Shown piece by piece: positions 6,489 through 15,136 of a DNA stretch of 31,027 nt. Position numbers and translations under genes: made by a program. Location: NCBI GenBank assembly GCA_008975185.1, contig BFAU01000082.1, positions 1-31,027 on the forward strand, given 5' to 3'. The notes beneath the pieces are model-generated. The model was not told the DNA's origin. It made no database searches and saw nothing but the letters and a program-made list of their open reading frames with translations. The DNA comes from a bacterium MnTg04 (GTDB lineage: Bacteria > Pseudomonadota > Gammaproteobacteria > Steroidobacterales > MnTg04). Each line of letters begins with the position of its first letter. Positions within the stretch are counted from its first letter, which is position 1.

Positions 6489-6877
6489 CCGGATGCTTCC
6501 CCGGCCGGCGCTTCCTCCGTCGGAGGTTCGCCGGCAATCCTGTCAAGACGGCTTACCTCGTCGCCATCGAAGAAAACCACAAAATGCTGGGTGGTTTTTT
6601 CGCGGGTTTTCCCCGCCTTGAAATAGTAGTAGTAATCCCAGCGGTCCTTGTCGAACGGGTTGCTGACCAGCGGCGTTCCCAGTAAAAATCGGACTTGCAG
6701 GCGGGTCATGCCGACTTCGACCTGCTCTATGAGATCCGCATCGAGCAAATTGCCCTGCTGAATGTTGATGCGATAGACGCAGCCGCCGGTCAAGGCGGCA
6801 GCGACGAGTATCGCCGCACCCAGGCTCAATCGGCGTACAACCGGGCTATGATTATTTTGGTTTTTTTGCGAATTCAT
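6482..6877 (-). CDS. bamE: Outer membrane protein assembly factor BamE (lipoprotein)
   Basis: A 131-residue lipoprotein of the SmpA/OmlA family. A signal peptide (about residues 10-31: RRLSLGAAILVAAAL) ends at LTGGC, with the cysteine as lipid site. Then come YRINIQQGN, a VGMTRLQVRFLLGTP segment and DRWDYYYYFKAG, all typical of BamE. It is a periplasm-facing part of the BamABCDE complex that inserts beta-barrel proteins. ATG at 6877 was chosen because longer starts would put charged sequence before the signal peptide. A proline- and glutamate-rich tail follows the domain. It is divergent from fur (109 bases) and convergent with rnfH. Confidence 0.95.
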   Translation of the reverse strand: MNSQKNQNNHSPVVRRLSLGAAILVAAALTGGCVYRINIQQGNLLDADLIEQVEVGMTRLQVRFLLGTPLVSNPFDKDRWDYYYYFKAGKTREKTTQHFVVFFDGDEVSRLDRIAGEPPTEEAPAGEASGY

Positions 6878-6921
6878 GTGCGGGCCGGTTCGTGATTGAC
6901 GTACAATTTTGGTTGGCGGCA

Positions 6922-6942
6922 GCCTGCCGCAAGCCGGCAGGC
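6922..6942. repeat. Perfect inverted repeat in the bamE-fur spacer
   Basis: GCCTGCCG-CAAGC-CGGCAGGC: eight-base perfect arms and a five-base loop, in the middle of the spacer shared by the divergent bamE and fur. There is no T-run, so it is not a terminator. It does not resemble a Fur box. It could be an operator or an RNA hairpin in either 5' leader. Confidence 0.55.
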
Positions 6943-6986
6943 GTGGCATCATAGCGTATCAGACAGGCTTGCAGGCGGGAAATTCG

Positions 6987-7418
6987 ATGGAACGCAGTGA
7001 CCTGAGAAAAGCGGGACTCAAAGTAACCCTGCCGCGGCTGCGGATTTTGACCATCCTGGAAAGCAGCGCCCAGCGCCATATGAGTGCCGAGGATATCTAC
7101 AAATCGCTGCTGGAGTCAGGCGAGGATATTGGCCTGGCGACAGTTTATCGGGTTCTCACCCAGTTCCAGGCGGCCGGTCTTGTGTCGCGGCATAATTTCG
7201 ATGGCGGTCATTCTGTTTTTGAACTGGATACCGGCGATCATCACGATCACATCGTATGCAACGATTGTGGCCGCATCGAAGAATTCATGAACCCGGTTAT
7301 CGAAAACCGGCAGGAGGAGATCGCGAAGGAACACGGGTTCAGCCTGGTCGCACACTCGATGATTCTTTACGGTCGCTGCCTGAACCCCGACTGCCCGCAC
7401 CGGGTCAACAAAAATTAA
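6987..7418 (+). CDS. fur: Ferric uptake regulator Fur
   Basis: A 143-residue protein. An N-terminal winged helix (about 1-80; LATVYRVLTQFQAAGLV is the recognition region) is followed by the metal and dimerisation domain. HHDH at 85-88, the pair C91-x2-C94, and C131/C136 are the usual metal ligands of Fur. With Fe2+ it represses iron-uptake genes. ATG at 6987 gives the normal length; an upstream in-frame ATG would add 26 unsupported residues. Its stop lies four bases from the stop of the convergent recN. Confidence 0.95.
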   Translation: MERSDLRKAGLKVTLPRLRILTILESSAQRHMSAEDIYKSLLESGEDIGLATVYRVLTQFQAAGLVSRHNFDGGHSVFELDTGDHHDHIVCNDCGRIEEFMNPVIENRQEEIAKEHGFSLVAHSMILYGRCLNPDCPHRVNKN

Positions 7419-7422
7419 TTGT

Positions 7423-9099
7423 TTATCCGCCGGCGGTCCGGGCGATCATTTCCCGGGCGTGTTCCCGGGTCTTGGTCGTGATATCCACGCCGCCGAGCAT
7501 GCGTGCGAGCTCTTCGACTTTTTCTTCGCCTTCGAGATGGCTGAGCGACGTTCGCGTGGCCTTGCCATCGGTAATTTTTATGATGCGCAGGTGCTGATGC
7601 GACTGGCTCGCCACCTGCGGCAGATGAGTTACGCACATCACCTGGTAACGCGCACCGAGTTTGCGCAGATGCCGCCCGACGATTTCCGCAACACCGCCCC
7701 CGATCCCGCTGTCTACCTCATCGAACACCAGGCTGGGGACCTGGCTGCTGTCGGCGAGAATCACCTGGACCGCCAGACTGATGCGGGAAAGCTCGCCGCC
7801 TGACGCTACCTTGCCGATCGCTTGTGCGGGTTGTCCCGGGTTGGCGGCGACCAGGAACTCGATGTCGTCCAGGCCTTTTGCCGAATAATACGATTCATTC
7901 ACTTCCGTCACCCGGCAAACAAAGCGGCCGCCGGGCATGCCGAGTTTCTGCATCACCGCGCTGACTTCGCCGCTAAGCTTGGTGGCGTTGCGAACCCTGA
8001 TTGCGGAAAGCTTTTTGGCAAACTCCAGGTAATTGCTTTTCGCCCGGGTGACTTCTTCGGTCAATTCTTCGAGCCGGCTTTCGGCATTCTCCAGGTTTTC
8101 CAACTCGGTCTGCATCGTTGCCAGGTGCGCCAGTAGCTGATGGGGTTCCAGCTTGTGCTTGCGCGCCAGTTCATGTGCGCTGTCGAGCCTGGATTCAACT
8201 TGTCGCTGCCTCTCGGGGTCGATTTCCATGCCATCGAGATAACGGCGCAGATCTTCGGCCGCTTCGGAAATCCTGATGTCCGCTTCGCCGATCATCTCCA
8301 ACGTCGCCTTGAGCGACGGATCGAGCTCCACCGCACCGCCTACGAGGCTGGCGGCCTGGGACACCAAAGACTGGGCGGATCCACTTTCGTCCTCATACAA
8401 GAACTGCAGTGCCTGTTGGGCTCTTTCCATCAGTTTGCCAGAATGCGCCAGTTTTTTTCGCTCGAGCTCGAGTTGCTCCAGTTCGCCGTCCTGCAGCGCC
8501 AGGGCATCGAGTTCGCGAACCTGGTATCGCAACAGGTCCAGCCGTGCTTCACGGTCTTTTTGCTGGTCCTGCAGTGAGCTCAGGTTCGCCGCCAGCGATT
8601 GCCAGTCGTCGTGGGAGCGCGCCACATCTTTGCTCAGGTCCGCATGGCCGCCATGGGTATCCAGCAATGCCATCTGGGTCGGTTTGCGGAGCAGCGACTG
8701 ATGCGCGTGCTGGCCATGAATATCGACCAGCTGCTCGCCGAGTTCGGTCAGCGACCGCAGCGGGACCGATTGGCCGTTGATAAAGGACTTCGAGCGGCCT
8801 TCGCGGCTGATTACCCGCCGCAATACGCATTCATCCTCGGAATCCAGGGCTTGCTCGCGCAACCAGGCGAGCGTGGGCGAGCCCCGGTCGATTTCAAAAC
8901 TCGCGGTAATCTCGGCTCGCTCGGCGCCATGGCGAACCGAGACGCCGTCTGCGCGGTCACCGAGCACCAGCCCCAACGCGCCGACCAGTATGGATTTGCC
9001 GGCGCCGGTCTCGCCGGTCAGTACGGTCATTCCCGGACTCAGCTCCAGTTCGGCTTCGTCGATGATCGCGAAGTTGCGAATTCTGATATAGCTCAGCAT
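7423..9099 (-). CDS. recN: DNA repair protein RecN
   Basis: A 558-residue SMC-like ATPase. The Walker A motif GETGAGKS is at residues 29-36, the ABC signature SGGELSRISLAVQVI lies in the C-terminal third, and Walker B is LVFDEVDSGIGGG. Between them, about residues 155-365 is charged, coiled-coil-prone sequence. RecN acts in recombinational repair of double-strand breaks, holding DNA together, and is typically SOS-induced. No clear LexA box is visible upstream because only seven bases separate it from nadK, so it is read from the nadK promoter or from a site inside nadK. Confidence 0.97.
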   Translation of the reverse strand: MLSYIRIRNFAIIDEAELELSPGMTVLTGETGAGKSILVGALGLVLGDRADGVSVRHGAERAEITASFEIDRGSPTLAWLREQALDSEDECVLRRVISREGRSKSFINGQSVPLRSLTELGEQLVDIHGQHAHQSLLRKPTQMALLDTHGGHADLSKDVARSHDDWQSLAANLSSLQDQQKDREARLDLLRYQVRELDALALQDGELEQLELERKKLAHSGKLMERAQQALQFLYEDESGSAQSLVSQAASLVGGAVELDPSLKATLEMIGEADIRISEAAEDLRRYLDGMEIDPERQRQVESRLDSAHELARKHKLEPHQLLAHLATMQTELENLENAESRLEELTEEVTRAKSNYLEFAKKLSAIRVRNATKLSGEVSAVMQKLGMPGGRFVCRVTEVNESYYSAKGLDDIEFLVAANPGQPAQAIGKVASGGELSRISLAVQVILADSSQVPSLVFDEVDSGIGGGVAEIVGRHLRKLGARYQVMCVTHLPQVASQSHQHLRIIKITDGKATRTSLSHLEGEEKVEELARMLGGVDITTKTREHAREMIARTAGG

Positions 9100-9106
9100 G
9101 GCGCGC

Positions 9107-10006
9107 TCAGGTCGTCGGCTCGCGGTTGCTCCGACTGCTGTCTCCCCAGCGCAGCTTGGATCGCAACATGCGGTAATAATCGTAATCGGCGGGATGAATC
9201 AGCGTCAGGCGGTGCTTGCTGGCGCGGATCGACAGCGTCTGGTTTTCGCCCATATTCCCAAGCAGATGGCCATCGCAAAAAATCGGCACGTTACCGCGCG
9301 GCGATCGCGCCAGCCGCAGACTGATAGCCGAGTTCGCGGGAATCACTATCGGCCGGTCGCTGAGCGTATGCGAGCAAACAGGAACCAGCAGCAGGGCATC
9401 GAGAGATGGTTGAATAATGGGTCCGCCGCAGGAAAGCGCATAAGCTGTCGAGCCGGTTGCGGTCGCGATGATCAGCCCATCGCCGGTGTGGGTGTTGACG
9501 TACTGGCCATCGACCGTGGTCTCTATATCGACCATGCGGCCGGTCTCCGAACGCTGAATGACCACATCGTTGAGCGCGTTTAAACTTTTCTCCTTCGCTC
9601 CGCTACTCAAGGAGACCTCCAGGTACAGCCGCTGGTCCTCCTGGTAATTGCCGGCCAGCACCTCGTCTACCTTCGGGAGCATGTCGGCTTGACCGATATC
9701 GGCCAGAAAGCCGAGCCGGCCGCGATTGATGCCAAGCACCGGCGTCCTACTGCCGGCGACCAGCGAAGCCGCGTCCAGCATGGTTCCATCGCCGCCGATG
9801 GCGATCAAAAGGTCGGCGGTCGCAGCGAGCTTTTCCGGGTCGCATGCCTGCGCGCCCGGCAATTCGATTTTCCCGGCGGTCGCCGCCGGTAGCAGTACTT
9901 CGTGACCGGCTGCCAACAGGTGCGCACCCAGCGCCACCATGGCCTTGGCTTCGGCGCTCTCCCGATGTTTGCCGACCAGCGCGATTTTCCGGAATTTCTT
10001 GTTCAT
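9107..10006 (-). CDS. nadK: NAD kinase
   Basis: A 299-residue cytoplasmic enzyme that phosphorylates NAD+ to NADP+. The family marks are GGDGTMLDAA (from residue 71), GINRGRLGFLADI, NALNDVVIQR and the glycine-rich TGDGLIIATATGSTAYALSCGGP with HTLSDRPIVI after it. ATG at 10006 is the natural start. It is the first gene of the nadK-recN unit, seven bases apart, and divergent from hrcA. This order (nadK-recN next to bamE, and grpE on the other side) is common in gammaproteobacteria. Confidence 0.97.
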   Translation of the reverse strand: MNKKFRKIALVGKHRESAEAKAMVALGAHLLAAGHEVLLPAATAGKIELPGAQACDPEKLAATADLLIAIGGDGTMLDAASLVAGSRTPVLGINRGRLGFLADIGQADMLPKVDEVLAGNYQEDQRLYLEVSLSSGAKEKSLNALNDVVIQRSETGRMVDIETTVDGQYVNTHTGDGLIIATATGSTAYALSCGGPIIQPSLDALLLVPVCSHTLSDRPIVIPANSAISLRLARSPRGNVPIFCDGHLLGNMGENQTLSIRASKHRLTLIHPADYDYYRMLRSKLRWGDSSRSNREPTT

Positions 10007-10081
10007 ATCGGTTCCGCGCTTTGTAGCACGTTGCTGATTTTGTGGCCAGAGCCGGGTCCGTCACGGCCGGCCGGATTAAGC

Positions 10082-10109
10082 TTGACAGCCCGTTCGGCGC
10101 ATTGATAGG
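10082..10109 (+). promoter_or_regulatory. Candidate σ70 promoter of hrcA
   Basis: A perfect TTGACA (10082-10087) is followed after 16 bases by GATAGG (10104-10109), which matches three of six -10 positions. hrcA starts 34 bases later. The -35 box is good, the -10 poor. Confidence 0.4.
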
Positions 10110-10143
10110 TTCGTCTGACATTCCCACTGAGTCAAGACCGGTG

Positions 10144-11202
10144 ATGACCTCGGCAAAGCACGACGAATTACCCAATGAACGCGCACGCCAGCTCTTGAAG
10201 GTTCTGGTCGAACGGTATATCGAAAAAGGTCTGCCGGTCGGTTCGCGAACGCTGGCCAAAGGGTCGGGCATGGATCTCAGTCCGGCGACGATTCGCAACG
10301 TCATGGCCGATCTCGAAGACCATGGATTCATCGTCGCGCCCCATACCTCGGCCGGCCGCGTGCCCACGCAGAAAGGTTACCGCCTGTTCGTGGATACCCT
10401 GGTCAAACTCAAGCCGCCGACCGGCAAAGAAATCCATAGCCTGGAAGAACAACTCTCCGGGCGTTGTGAAGACATCAAAAGCCTGGTGGAGTCCGCGAGT
10501 TCCCTTTTGTCGAGCCTGACCCACCTGGCCGGTATCGTTACCGTGCCACGGCAGCCTCATCCGGCTTTGAGTCAGATCGAGTTTCTCCCGCTGTCCGATC
10601 GCCGGGTTCTCGCGATCATGGTGGTTAATAATGAGGAGGTGCAGAACCGCATTCTCCACCTAGAACGGGATTTTTCGGCGGACGAATTGCGTCAGGCCGC
10701 CAATTACCTGAACCAGGAATTTGCCGGTCGTGAACTGGACGATGTGCGCCGGGGACTCTTGGCAAAGCTGCAGGAAACCCGTGCAAACATGAACCAGCTG
10801 ATGGCCGACGCGATCCAGATCGCCAGTGCGGCCTTGAGCCCGGAGGAGAGTGATCAAAACGCTTACATACTGGCGGGCCAGACCAACCTGATGGATATTG
10901 CGGATCTTTCCAACGTGGACAAGTTGCGGGAGCTGTTCGACGGCTTCACGCGTCAGCGGGACATCCTGCATTTGCTGGATCAAAGCCTGGCGGCAGGCGG
11001 CGTACAGATATTCATCGGTCAGGAGTCCGGTTATCGCATGCTCGACGAATGCAGCCTGGTGGCGGCGCCATACGAGGTGAATCGTGAAGTGGTTGGCGTA
11101 CTCGCCGTTATCGGTCCAACCCGGATGGCCTACGAGCGTATCATTCCGATCGTGGATGTGACCGCCAAATTGCTGGGTTCCGCCTTGAACTCCAGGTTCT
11201 GA
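10144..11202 (+). CDS. hrcA: Heat-inducible transcription repressor HrcA
   Basis: A 352-residue protein. The N-terminal winged helix contains LVERYIEKGLPVGSRTLAK and LSPATIRNVMADLEDHGFI, followed by the family's HTSAGRVPTQKGYRLFVDTL. The rest is the GAF-like and dimerisation part ending with the conserved GVLAVIGPTRMAYERIIPIVD. In many bacteria HrcA, kept folded by GroEL, represses groE and dnaK operons at CIRCE elements. No CIRCE sequence is visible in this window, so its targets probably lie elsewhere (for example groESL). ATG at 10144 is preferred; an adjacent GTG at 10141 is possible. It starts the chaperone cluster. Confidence 0.96.
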   Translation: MTSAKHDELPNERARQLLKVLVERYIEKGLPVGSRTLAKGSGMDLSPATIRNVMADLEDHGFIVAPHTSAGRVPTQKGYRLFVDTLVKLKPPTGKEIHSLEEQLSGRCEDIKSLVESASSLLSSLTHLAGIVTVPRQPHPALSQIEFLPLSDRRVLAIMVVNNEEVQNRILHLERDFSADELRQAANYLNQEFAGRELDDVRRGLLAKLQETRANMNQLMADAIQIASAALSPEESDQNAYILAGQTNLMDIADLSNVDKLRELFDGFTRQRDILHLLDQSLAAGGVQIFIGQESGYRMLDECSLVAAPYEVNREVVGVLAVIGPTRMAYERIIPIVDVTAKLLGSALNSRF

Positions 11203-11212
11203 ACCCCATAAT
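11184..11212 (+). promoter_or_regulatory. σ32 (heat-shock) promoter of grpE
   Basis: CTTGAAC (11184-11190), 13 bases, then CCCCATAAT (11204-11212): an almost exact match to the RpoH consensus CTTGAAA-N13-CCCCATnT. It overlaps the last codons and stop of hrcA, and grpE starts 64 bases further on. Confidence 0.8.
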
Positions 11213-11276
11213 CGATTCGCGATCCATGACCGGCCGGGAGGCCTGTGACGCATTTTTCAATCCGGAGCGGGAACAG

Positions 11277-11870
11277 ATGAGTACAGACCAGAAACAGCCT
11301 GATGGAGTGGCGGATCCGGAAAACGCAGCGGCGGACGAGCAGGGCCCGAAGCAGGATGCGTCTGCGGAACCGCCCCTGATGACCGAGGCGGAGCGCGAGC
11401 TGGCCGAGGCCCGGGACAAGGCGGAAGAGAACTGGGAACTTTATCTGCGCACCGCGGCAGAGTTGGAAAATGTCCGCAAGCGCAGTCAACGGGAAATAGA
11501 AAACGCGCGCCGTTACGGTATCGACCGATTCGCACAGGAATTGCTGGCGGTAGGGGACAGCCTGGAAAAGGGGCTCGAAGCGGCCAGCGAGGAACCCAGC
11601 GTGGAGATCCTGATGGCGGGCAAGGAGGCCACGCTCAAGCAGCTCAAACAGTTGCTGGAACGATTCAGCATCGTTGAACTGAACCCGCTGGGCGAGGAAT
11701 TCGACCCTGAATTGCACGAAGCGATGACCACCCAGCCCAGTGAGGAATACCAGCCGGGACAGGTCATGGCGGTGATCCAGAAAGGCTACCGCATTCATGA
11801 CCGGCTGCTCAGGCCGGCACAGGTAATCATTGCTGCGGAGGCCGAAAATCCGGAAGCGGGAAACTCTTGA
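11277..11870 (+). CDS. grpE: Nucleotide exchange factor GrpE
   Basis: A 197-residue protein. After an acidic, disordered N terminus, residues about 40-110 are a long coiled coil (EAERELAEARDKAEENWELY region), then AELENVRKRSQREIE, and a C-terminal beta domain with FDPELHEAMT and VIQKGYRIHDRLLRPAQVIIA. It dimerises and drives ADP release from DnaK. ATG at 11277 has GGAG and GGGAA upstream and removes a doubtful 17-residue extension from an earlier ATG. It lies between two σ32 promoters, its own and that of dnaK. Confidence 0.96.
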   Translation: MSTDQKQPDGVADPENAAADEQGPKQDASAEPPLMTEAERELAEARDKAEENWELYLRTAAELENVRKRSQREIENARRYGIDRFAQELLAVGDSLEKGLEAASEEPSVEILMAGKEATLKQLKQLLERFSIVELNPLGEEFDPELHEAMTTQPSEEYQPGQVMAVIQKGYRIHDRLLRPAQVIIAAEAENPEAGNS

Positions 11871-11894
11871 AGTTTTGCCGGCCGGCACCATTTA
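11866..11894 (+). promoter_or_regulatory. σ32 (heat-shock) promoter of dnaK
   Basis: CTTGAAG (11866-11872), 13 bases, then CACCATTTA (11886-11894): one base off the CCCCATnTA form of the RpoH -10. It straddles the grpE stop codon and lies 41 bases before dnaK. Same spacing and placement as the grpE promoter. Confidence 0.75.
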
Positions 11895-11935
11895 CAGCGG
11901 TAATCGGTTTTTAAGAATTTTTTTGGAGAGATCTA

Positions 11936-13876
11936 ATGGGCAAGGTAATTGGCATAGACCTGGGAACCACGAACTCGTGCGTGGCCGTCATGGACGGCAA
12001 GAACCCCAAGGTTATTGAAAACAGCGAGGGTGACCGCACGACCCCGTCGGTGGTGGCGTTTACCAAGGACGACGAAGTCCTGGTGGGCCAGGCGGCGAAA
12101 CGGCAGGCGGTAACCAACCCGGTCAACACCTTGTTTGCGGTCAAGCGGTTGATCGGCCGCAGGTACAAAGACGAAGTCGTGCGCCGTGATATGGACATGG
12201 TGCCGTATAAGATTGTCGAAGCAGACAACGGCGATGCCTGGGTAGAAGCCAACGGCAAAAAGATGGCGGCGCCGGAAATATCCGCCAGGATCCTGATGAA
12301 AATGAAGCAGACCGCCGAGGATTACTTGGGCGAGAAGGTGACCGAGGCGGTCATTACAGTCCCGGCCTATTTCAATGATTCGCAGCGTCAGGCGACCAAG
12401 GACGCCGGCAAAATCGCCGGCCTGGAAGTCAAGCGCATCATCAACGAGCCAACCGCGGCCGCGCTTGCTTATGGCATGGACAAACAGCGCGGGGATCGCA
12501 AGATAGCGGTCTACGATCTCGGTGGCGGCACCTTCGATATCTCGATCATCGAGATCGCGGTCGTCGATGGCGAGCACCAGTTTGAAGTACTCGCCACCAA
12601 CGGCGATACCTTTCTCGGTGGCGAGGATTTCGATCTTCGAGTGATCGAATACCTGGCGGACGCGTTCAAGAAGGAAAGCGGTGTCGATGTCCGTCAGGAT
12701 CCGCTGGCGATGCAGCGCCTCAAGGAGGCGGCGGAGAAAGCCAAGATCGAGTTGTCTTCAGCGCAGCAGACCGAAATCAATCTGCCGTATATCACGGCGG
12801 ATGCCAGCGGTCCCAAGCATCTGAACATCAAGATGACGCGGGCGAAACTCGAATCGCTGGTCGGAGAATTGATAAAACGTACCATTGGTCCGTGCAAGAT
12901 CGCGCTCAAAGACGCCGGTTTGTCGGCCAGGGAAATTGACGACGTGATCCTGGTCGGTGGCCAGACCCGCATGCCGAAGGTTCAGGAGGCAGTGAAAGAG
13001 TTCTTTGGCAAGGAGCCCCGCAAGGACGTCAACGCGGACGAGGCGGTTGCCGTGGGTGCGGCCATCCAGGCCGGCGTTCTGGCTGGCGATGTCACGGATG
13101 TCTTGCTGCTCGATGTGACGCCGCTGTCGCTGGGCATCGAAACGCTGGGTGGCGTGCTGACGCGGTTGATCGACAAAAATACGACGATTCCGACCAAGGC
13201 CAACCAGGTGTTTTCGACTGCCGATGACAATCAGACTGCGGTAACGATTCATGTTCTGCAGGGCGAGCGTGAGCGCGCGGTCGACAACAAATCGCTGGGT
13301 CGATTCGATTTGTCGGATATCCCTCCATCGCCGCGAGGCCTGCCGCAGATCGATGTAACTTTCGACATCGACGCCAACGGTATTCTGAATGTATCGGCCA
13401 AGGACAAGGCGACCGGCAAGGAGCAAAAGATTGTCATCAAGGCGTCGAGCGGCCTTGCCGAGGATGAAATCGAGAAAATGGTCTCCGATGCCGAAACGCA
13501 TGCCGAAGAAGACCGGAAATTCCGCGAACTGGTCAATGCCAGGAACCAGGCCGACGGCCTGGTGCATGCGACGGAAAAGTCCCTTGAGGACCTGGCCGAC
13601 AAGGTCGAGGCAGACGAGAAAGAAAAGATCGAAGCGGCGATCAAGGACCTCAAGGAGGTGCTCGACGGTGACGATTTGGAAGCCATCGAAAATGGCGCGA
13701 AAGCCCTGGCCGAAGCATCTTCTCCGTTGATGCAAAGAGTTTACGAAGAACAGGTCAAGGAGGCGGCAGCCGAACAATCGCAGGCCGGTGACGGCAGCGA
13801 TGCAACGGCGGATGAGGATGTCGTCGACGCCGAGTTCGAGGAAGTGAAGGACGAGGAGTCCAAAAAGGACGATTGA
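11936..13876 (+). CDS. dnaK: Chaperone DnaK (Hsp70)
   Basis: A 646-residue Hsp70. The N-terminal ATPase domain starts KVIGIDLGTTNSCVAVMDG and contains YDLGGGTFDISI and the VILVGGQTRMPKVQ segment. The linker and substrate-binding domain follow (DVTPLSLGIET; FDIDANGILNVSAKDKATGK), then the helical lid and an acidic EEVKDEE tail that contacts co-chaperones. Length and landmarks are normal. ATG at 11936 is preceded by a strong GGAGAG site eight bases up. Works with the DnaJ and GrpE encoded beside it. Confidence 0.98.
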   Translation: MGKVIGIDLGTTNSCVAVMDGKNPKVIENSEGDRTTPSVVAFTKDDEVLVGQAAKRQAVTNPVNTLFAVKRLIGRRYKDEVVRRDMDMVPYKIVEADNGDAWVEANGKKMAAPEISARILMKMKQTAEDYLGEKVTEAVITVPAYFNDSQRQATKDAGKIAGLEVKRIINEPTAAALAYGMDKQRGDRKIAVYDLGGGTFDISIIEIAVVDGEHQFEVLATNGDTFLGGEDFDLRVIEYLADAFKKESGVDVRQDPLAMQRLKEAAEKAKIELSSAQQTEINLPYITADASGPKHLNIKMTRAKLESLVGELIKRTIGPCKIALKDAGLSAREIDDVILVGGQTRMPKVQEAVKEFFGKEPRKDVNADEAVAVGAAIQAGVLAGDVTDVLLLDVTPLSLGIETLGGVLTRLIDKNTTIPTKANQVFSTADDNQTAVTIHVLQGERERAVDNKSLGRFDLSDIPPSPRGLPQIDVTFDIDANGILNVSAKDKATGKEQKIVIKASSGLAEDEIEKMVSDAETHAEEDRKFRELVNARNQADGLVHATEKSLEDLADKVEADEKEKIEAAIKDLKEVLDGDDLEAIENGAKALAEASSPLMQRVYEEQVKEAAAEQSQAGDGSDATADEDVVDAEFEEVKDEESKKDD

Positions 13877-13922
13877 TCCATCGGTGACCGCGATGGTCGC
13901 ATATTGCCTTGCAGGATCGACG

Positions 13923-13950
13923 GGCTGTCGGCTGGAAACGGCCGGCAGCC
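13923..13950 (+). terminator. Strong hairpin between dnaK and dnaJ, possible attenuator
   Basis: GGCTGTCGGC (13923-13932) pairs with GCCGGCAGCC (13941-13950), ten base pairs with one G-U and an eight-base loop. It is followed by TTGTCTGTATT, a broken T tract. It may lower read-through into dnaJ or stabilise the 3' end of dnaK mRNA. Not a textbook terminator. Confidence 0.45.
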
Positions 13951-14004
13951 TTGTCTGTATTCGCCGGGCACGCAGGCATCGGCGAATGGACCACGGGAAG
14001 CAGA

Positions 14005-15135
14005 ATGAGTAAACGGGATTATTACGAGACTCTTGCTGTTGAACGCGGCGCATCGGCGGCCGAGATCAAGAAGGCCTATCGCCGCCTCGCGATGAAACAT
14101 CATCCCGACCGCAATCCCGACAATGACGAGGCCGAAGCGCATTTCAAGGAAGCTAAGGAAGCCTACGAAGTCCTCAGCAATGAGCGCAAGCGGGCCGCCT
14201 ATGATCAGTTCGGTCATGCCGGTCTGGGTGGTGGGGCAGGCGCCGGCGGGTTCAACCCCGGCGATAGGTTCAGCGATATTTTCGGCGATGTCTTCGGCGA
14301 CATATTCGGCGGTGGGCGGCGCGGTGGCCGTCACCAGGTATTCCGCGGCGCCGACCTTCGCTATCAACTCGACCTCGATCTTGAGCAAGCGGTTTTTGGC
14401 GACGATGTCGAAGTCAGTTACTCGACGCTGAGCGAGTGCGAGCGTTGTCACGGTAGTGGCGCGAGGTTAGGCTCGGAACCGCAGACCTGCCCGTCCTGTG
14501 GCGGCCATGGGCAGGTCCGCATGTCGCAGGGCATGTTTTCCATACAGCAGACTTGTCCGCAGTGTCGCGGCACCGGCCAGCAAATCCTCGACCCCTGTGA
14601 TGGGTGTGCCGGAAGAGGGCGCGTCAGCAAACGCAGGACCTTGTCCGTGAAAGTGCCTGCCGGCGTGGACACCGGCGATAGAATCAGGCTGTCCGGCGAA
14701 GGCGAAGCCGGGCGCAATGGCGGGCCCGCGGGCGATCTTTATGTCGAAGTCCGGGTTCGCGCTCACGAGATTTTCGAGCGTGACGGTGCCCACCTGCATT
14801 GCGAGATACCGATCGGCATGGCGACCGCGTTGCTGGGAGACACCGTCGAGGTTCCCACGCTGGCTGGCGAAGTATCCCTGAAGATTCCAGCCGGAACGCA
14901 ATCCGCCAAGGTTTTCCGCTTGCGTGGCAAGGGCGCCGCCCCGGTCCGCGGTGGACCGGCCGGCGATTTGTTCTGCAAGGTCAAGCTTGAGACGCCGGTC
15001 AACCTGACCGACGAGCAACAGGAAATGGTGCGCCGACTCGAAAAGAGCCTGCACGCCGGTGGCAAACGTCATCATCCCTATTCCCGTTCCTGGCTGGACA
15101 GGGTAAAAAAGTTTTTTGACAAGCTTGGAGCCTGA
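14005..15135 (+). CDS. dnaJ: Chaperone DnaJ (Hsp40)
   Basis: A 376-residue type I Hsp40. The J domain (1-70) has the HPD triad in MKHHPDRNP. A glycine-phenylalanine region follows (about 75-110). Then come four CxxCxGxG zinc repeats: CERCHGSG, CPSCGGHG, CPQCRGTG and CDGCAGRG. The C-terminal peptide-binding part ends the protein. It stimulates DnaK ATPase and delivers substrates. ATG at 14005, with GGGAAG upstream, gives the canonical MSKRDYYE start; the open frame extends further 5' without support. The dapB start follows its stop by one base. Confidence 0.98.
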   Translation: MSKRDYYETLAVERGASAAEIKKAYRRLAMKHHPDRNPDNDEAEAHFKEAKEAYEVLSNERKRAAYDQFGHAGLGGGAGAGGFNPGDRFSDIFGDVFGDIFGGGRRGGRHQVFRGADLRYQLDLDLEQAVFGDDVEVSYSTLSECERCHGSGARLGSEPQTCPSCGGHGQVRMSQGMFSIQQTCPQCRGTGQQILDPCDGCAGRGRVSKRRTLSVKVPAGVDTGDRIRLSGEGEAGRNGGPAGDLYVEVRVRAHEIFERDGAHLHCEIPIGMATALLGDTVEVPTLAGEVSLKIPAGTQSAKVFRLRGKGAAPVRGGPAGDLFCKVKLETPVNLTDEQQEMVRRLEKSLHAGGKRHHPYSRSWLDRVKKFFDKLGA

Positions 15136-15136
15136 G

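Noticed and set aside
12758..14053. A 431-residue minus-strand frame opposite dnaK
   Set aside because: A shadow of dnaK in a GC-rich genome; it has no family motifs, and dnaK is unmistakable.
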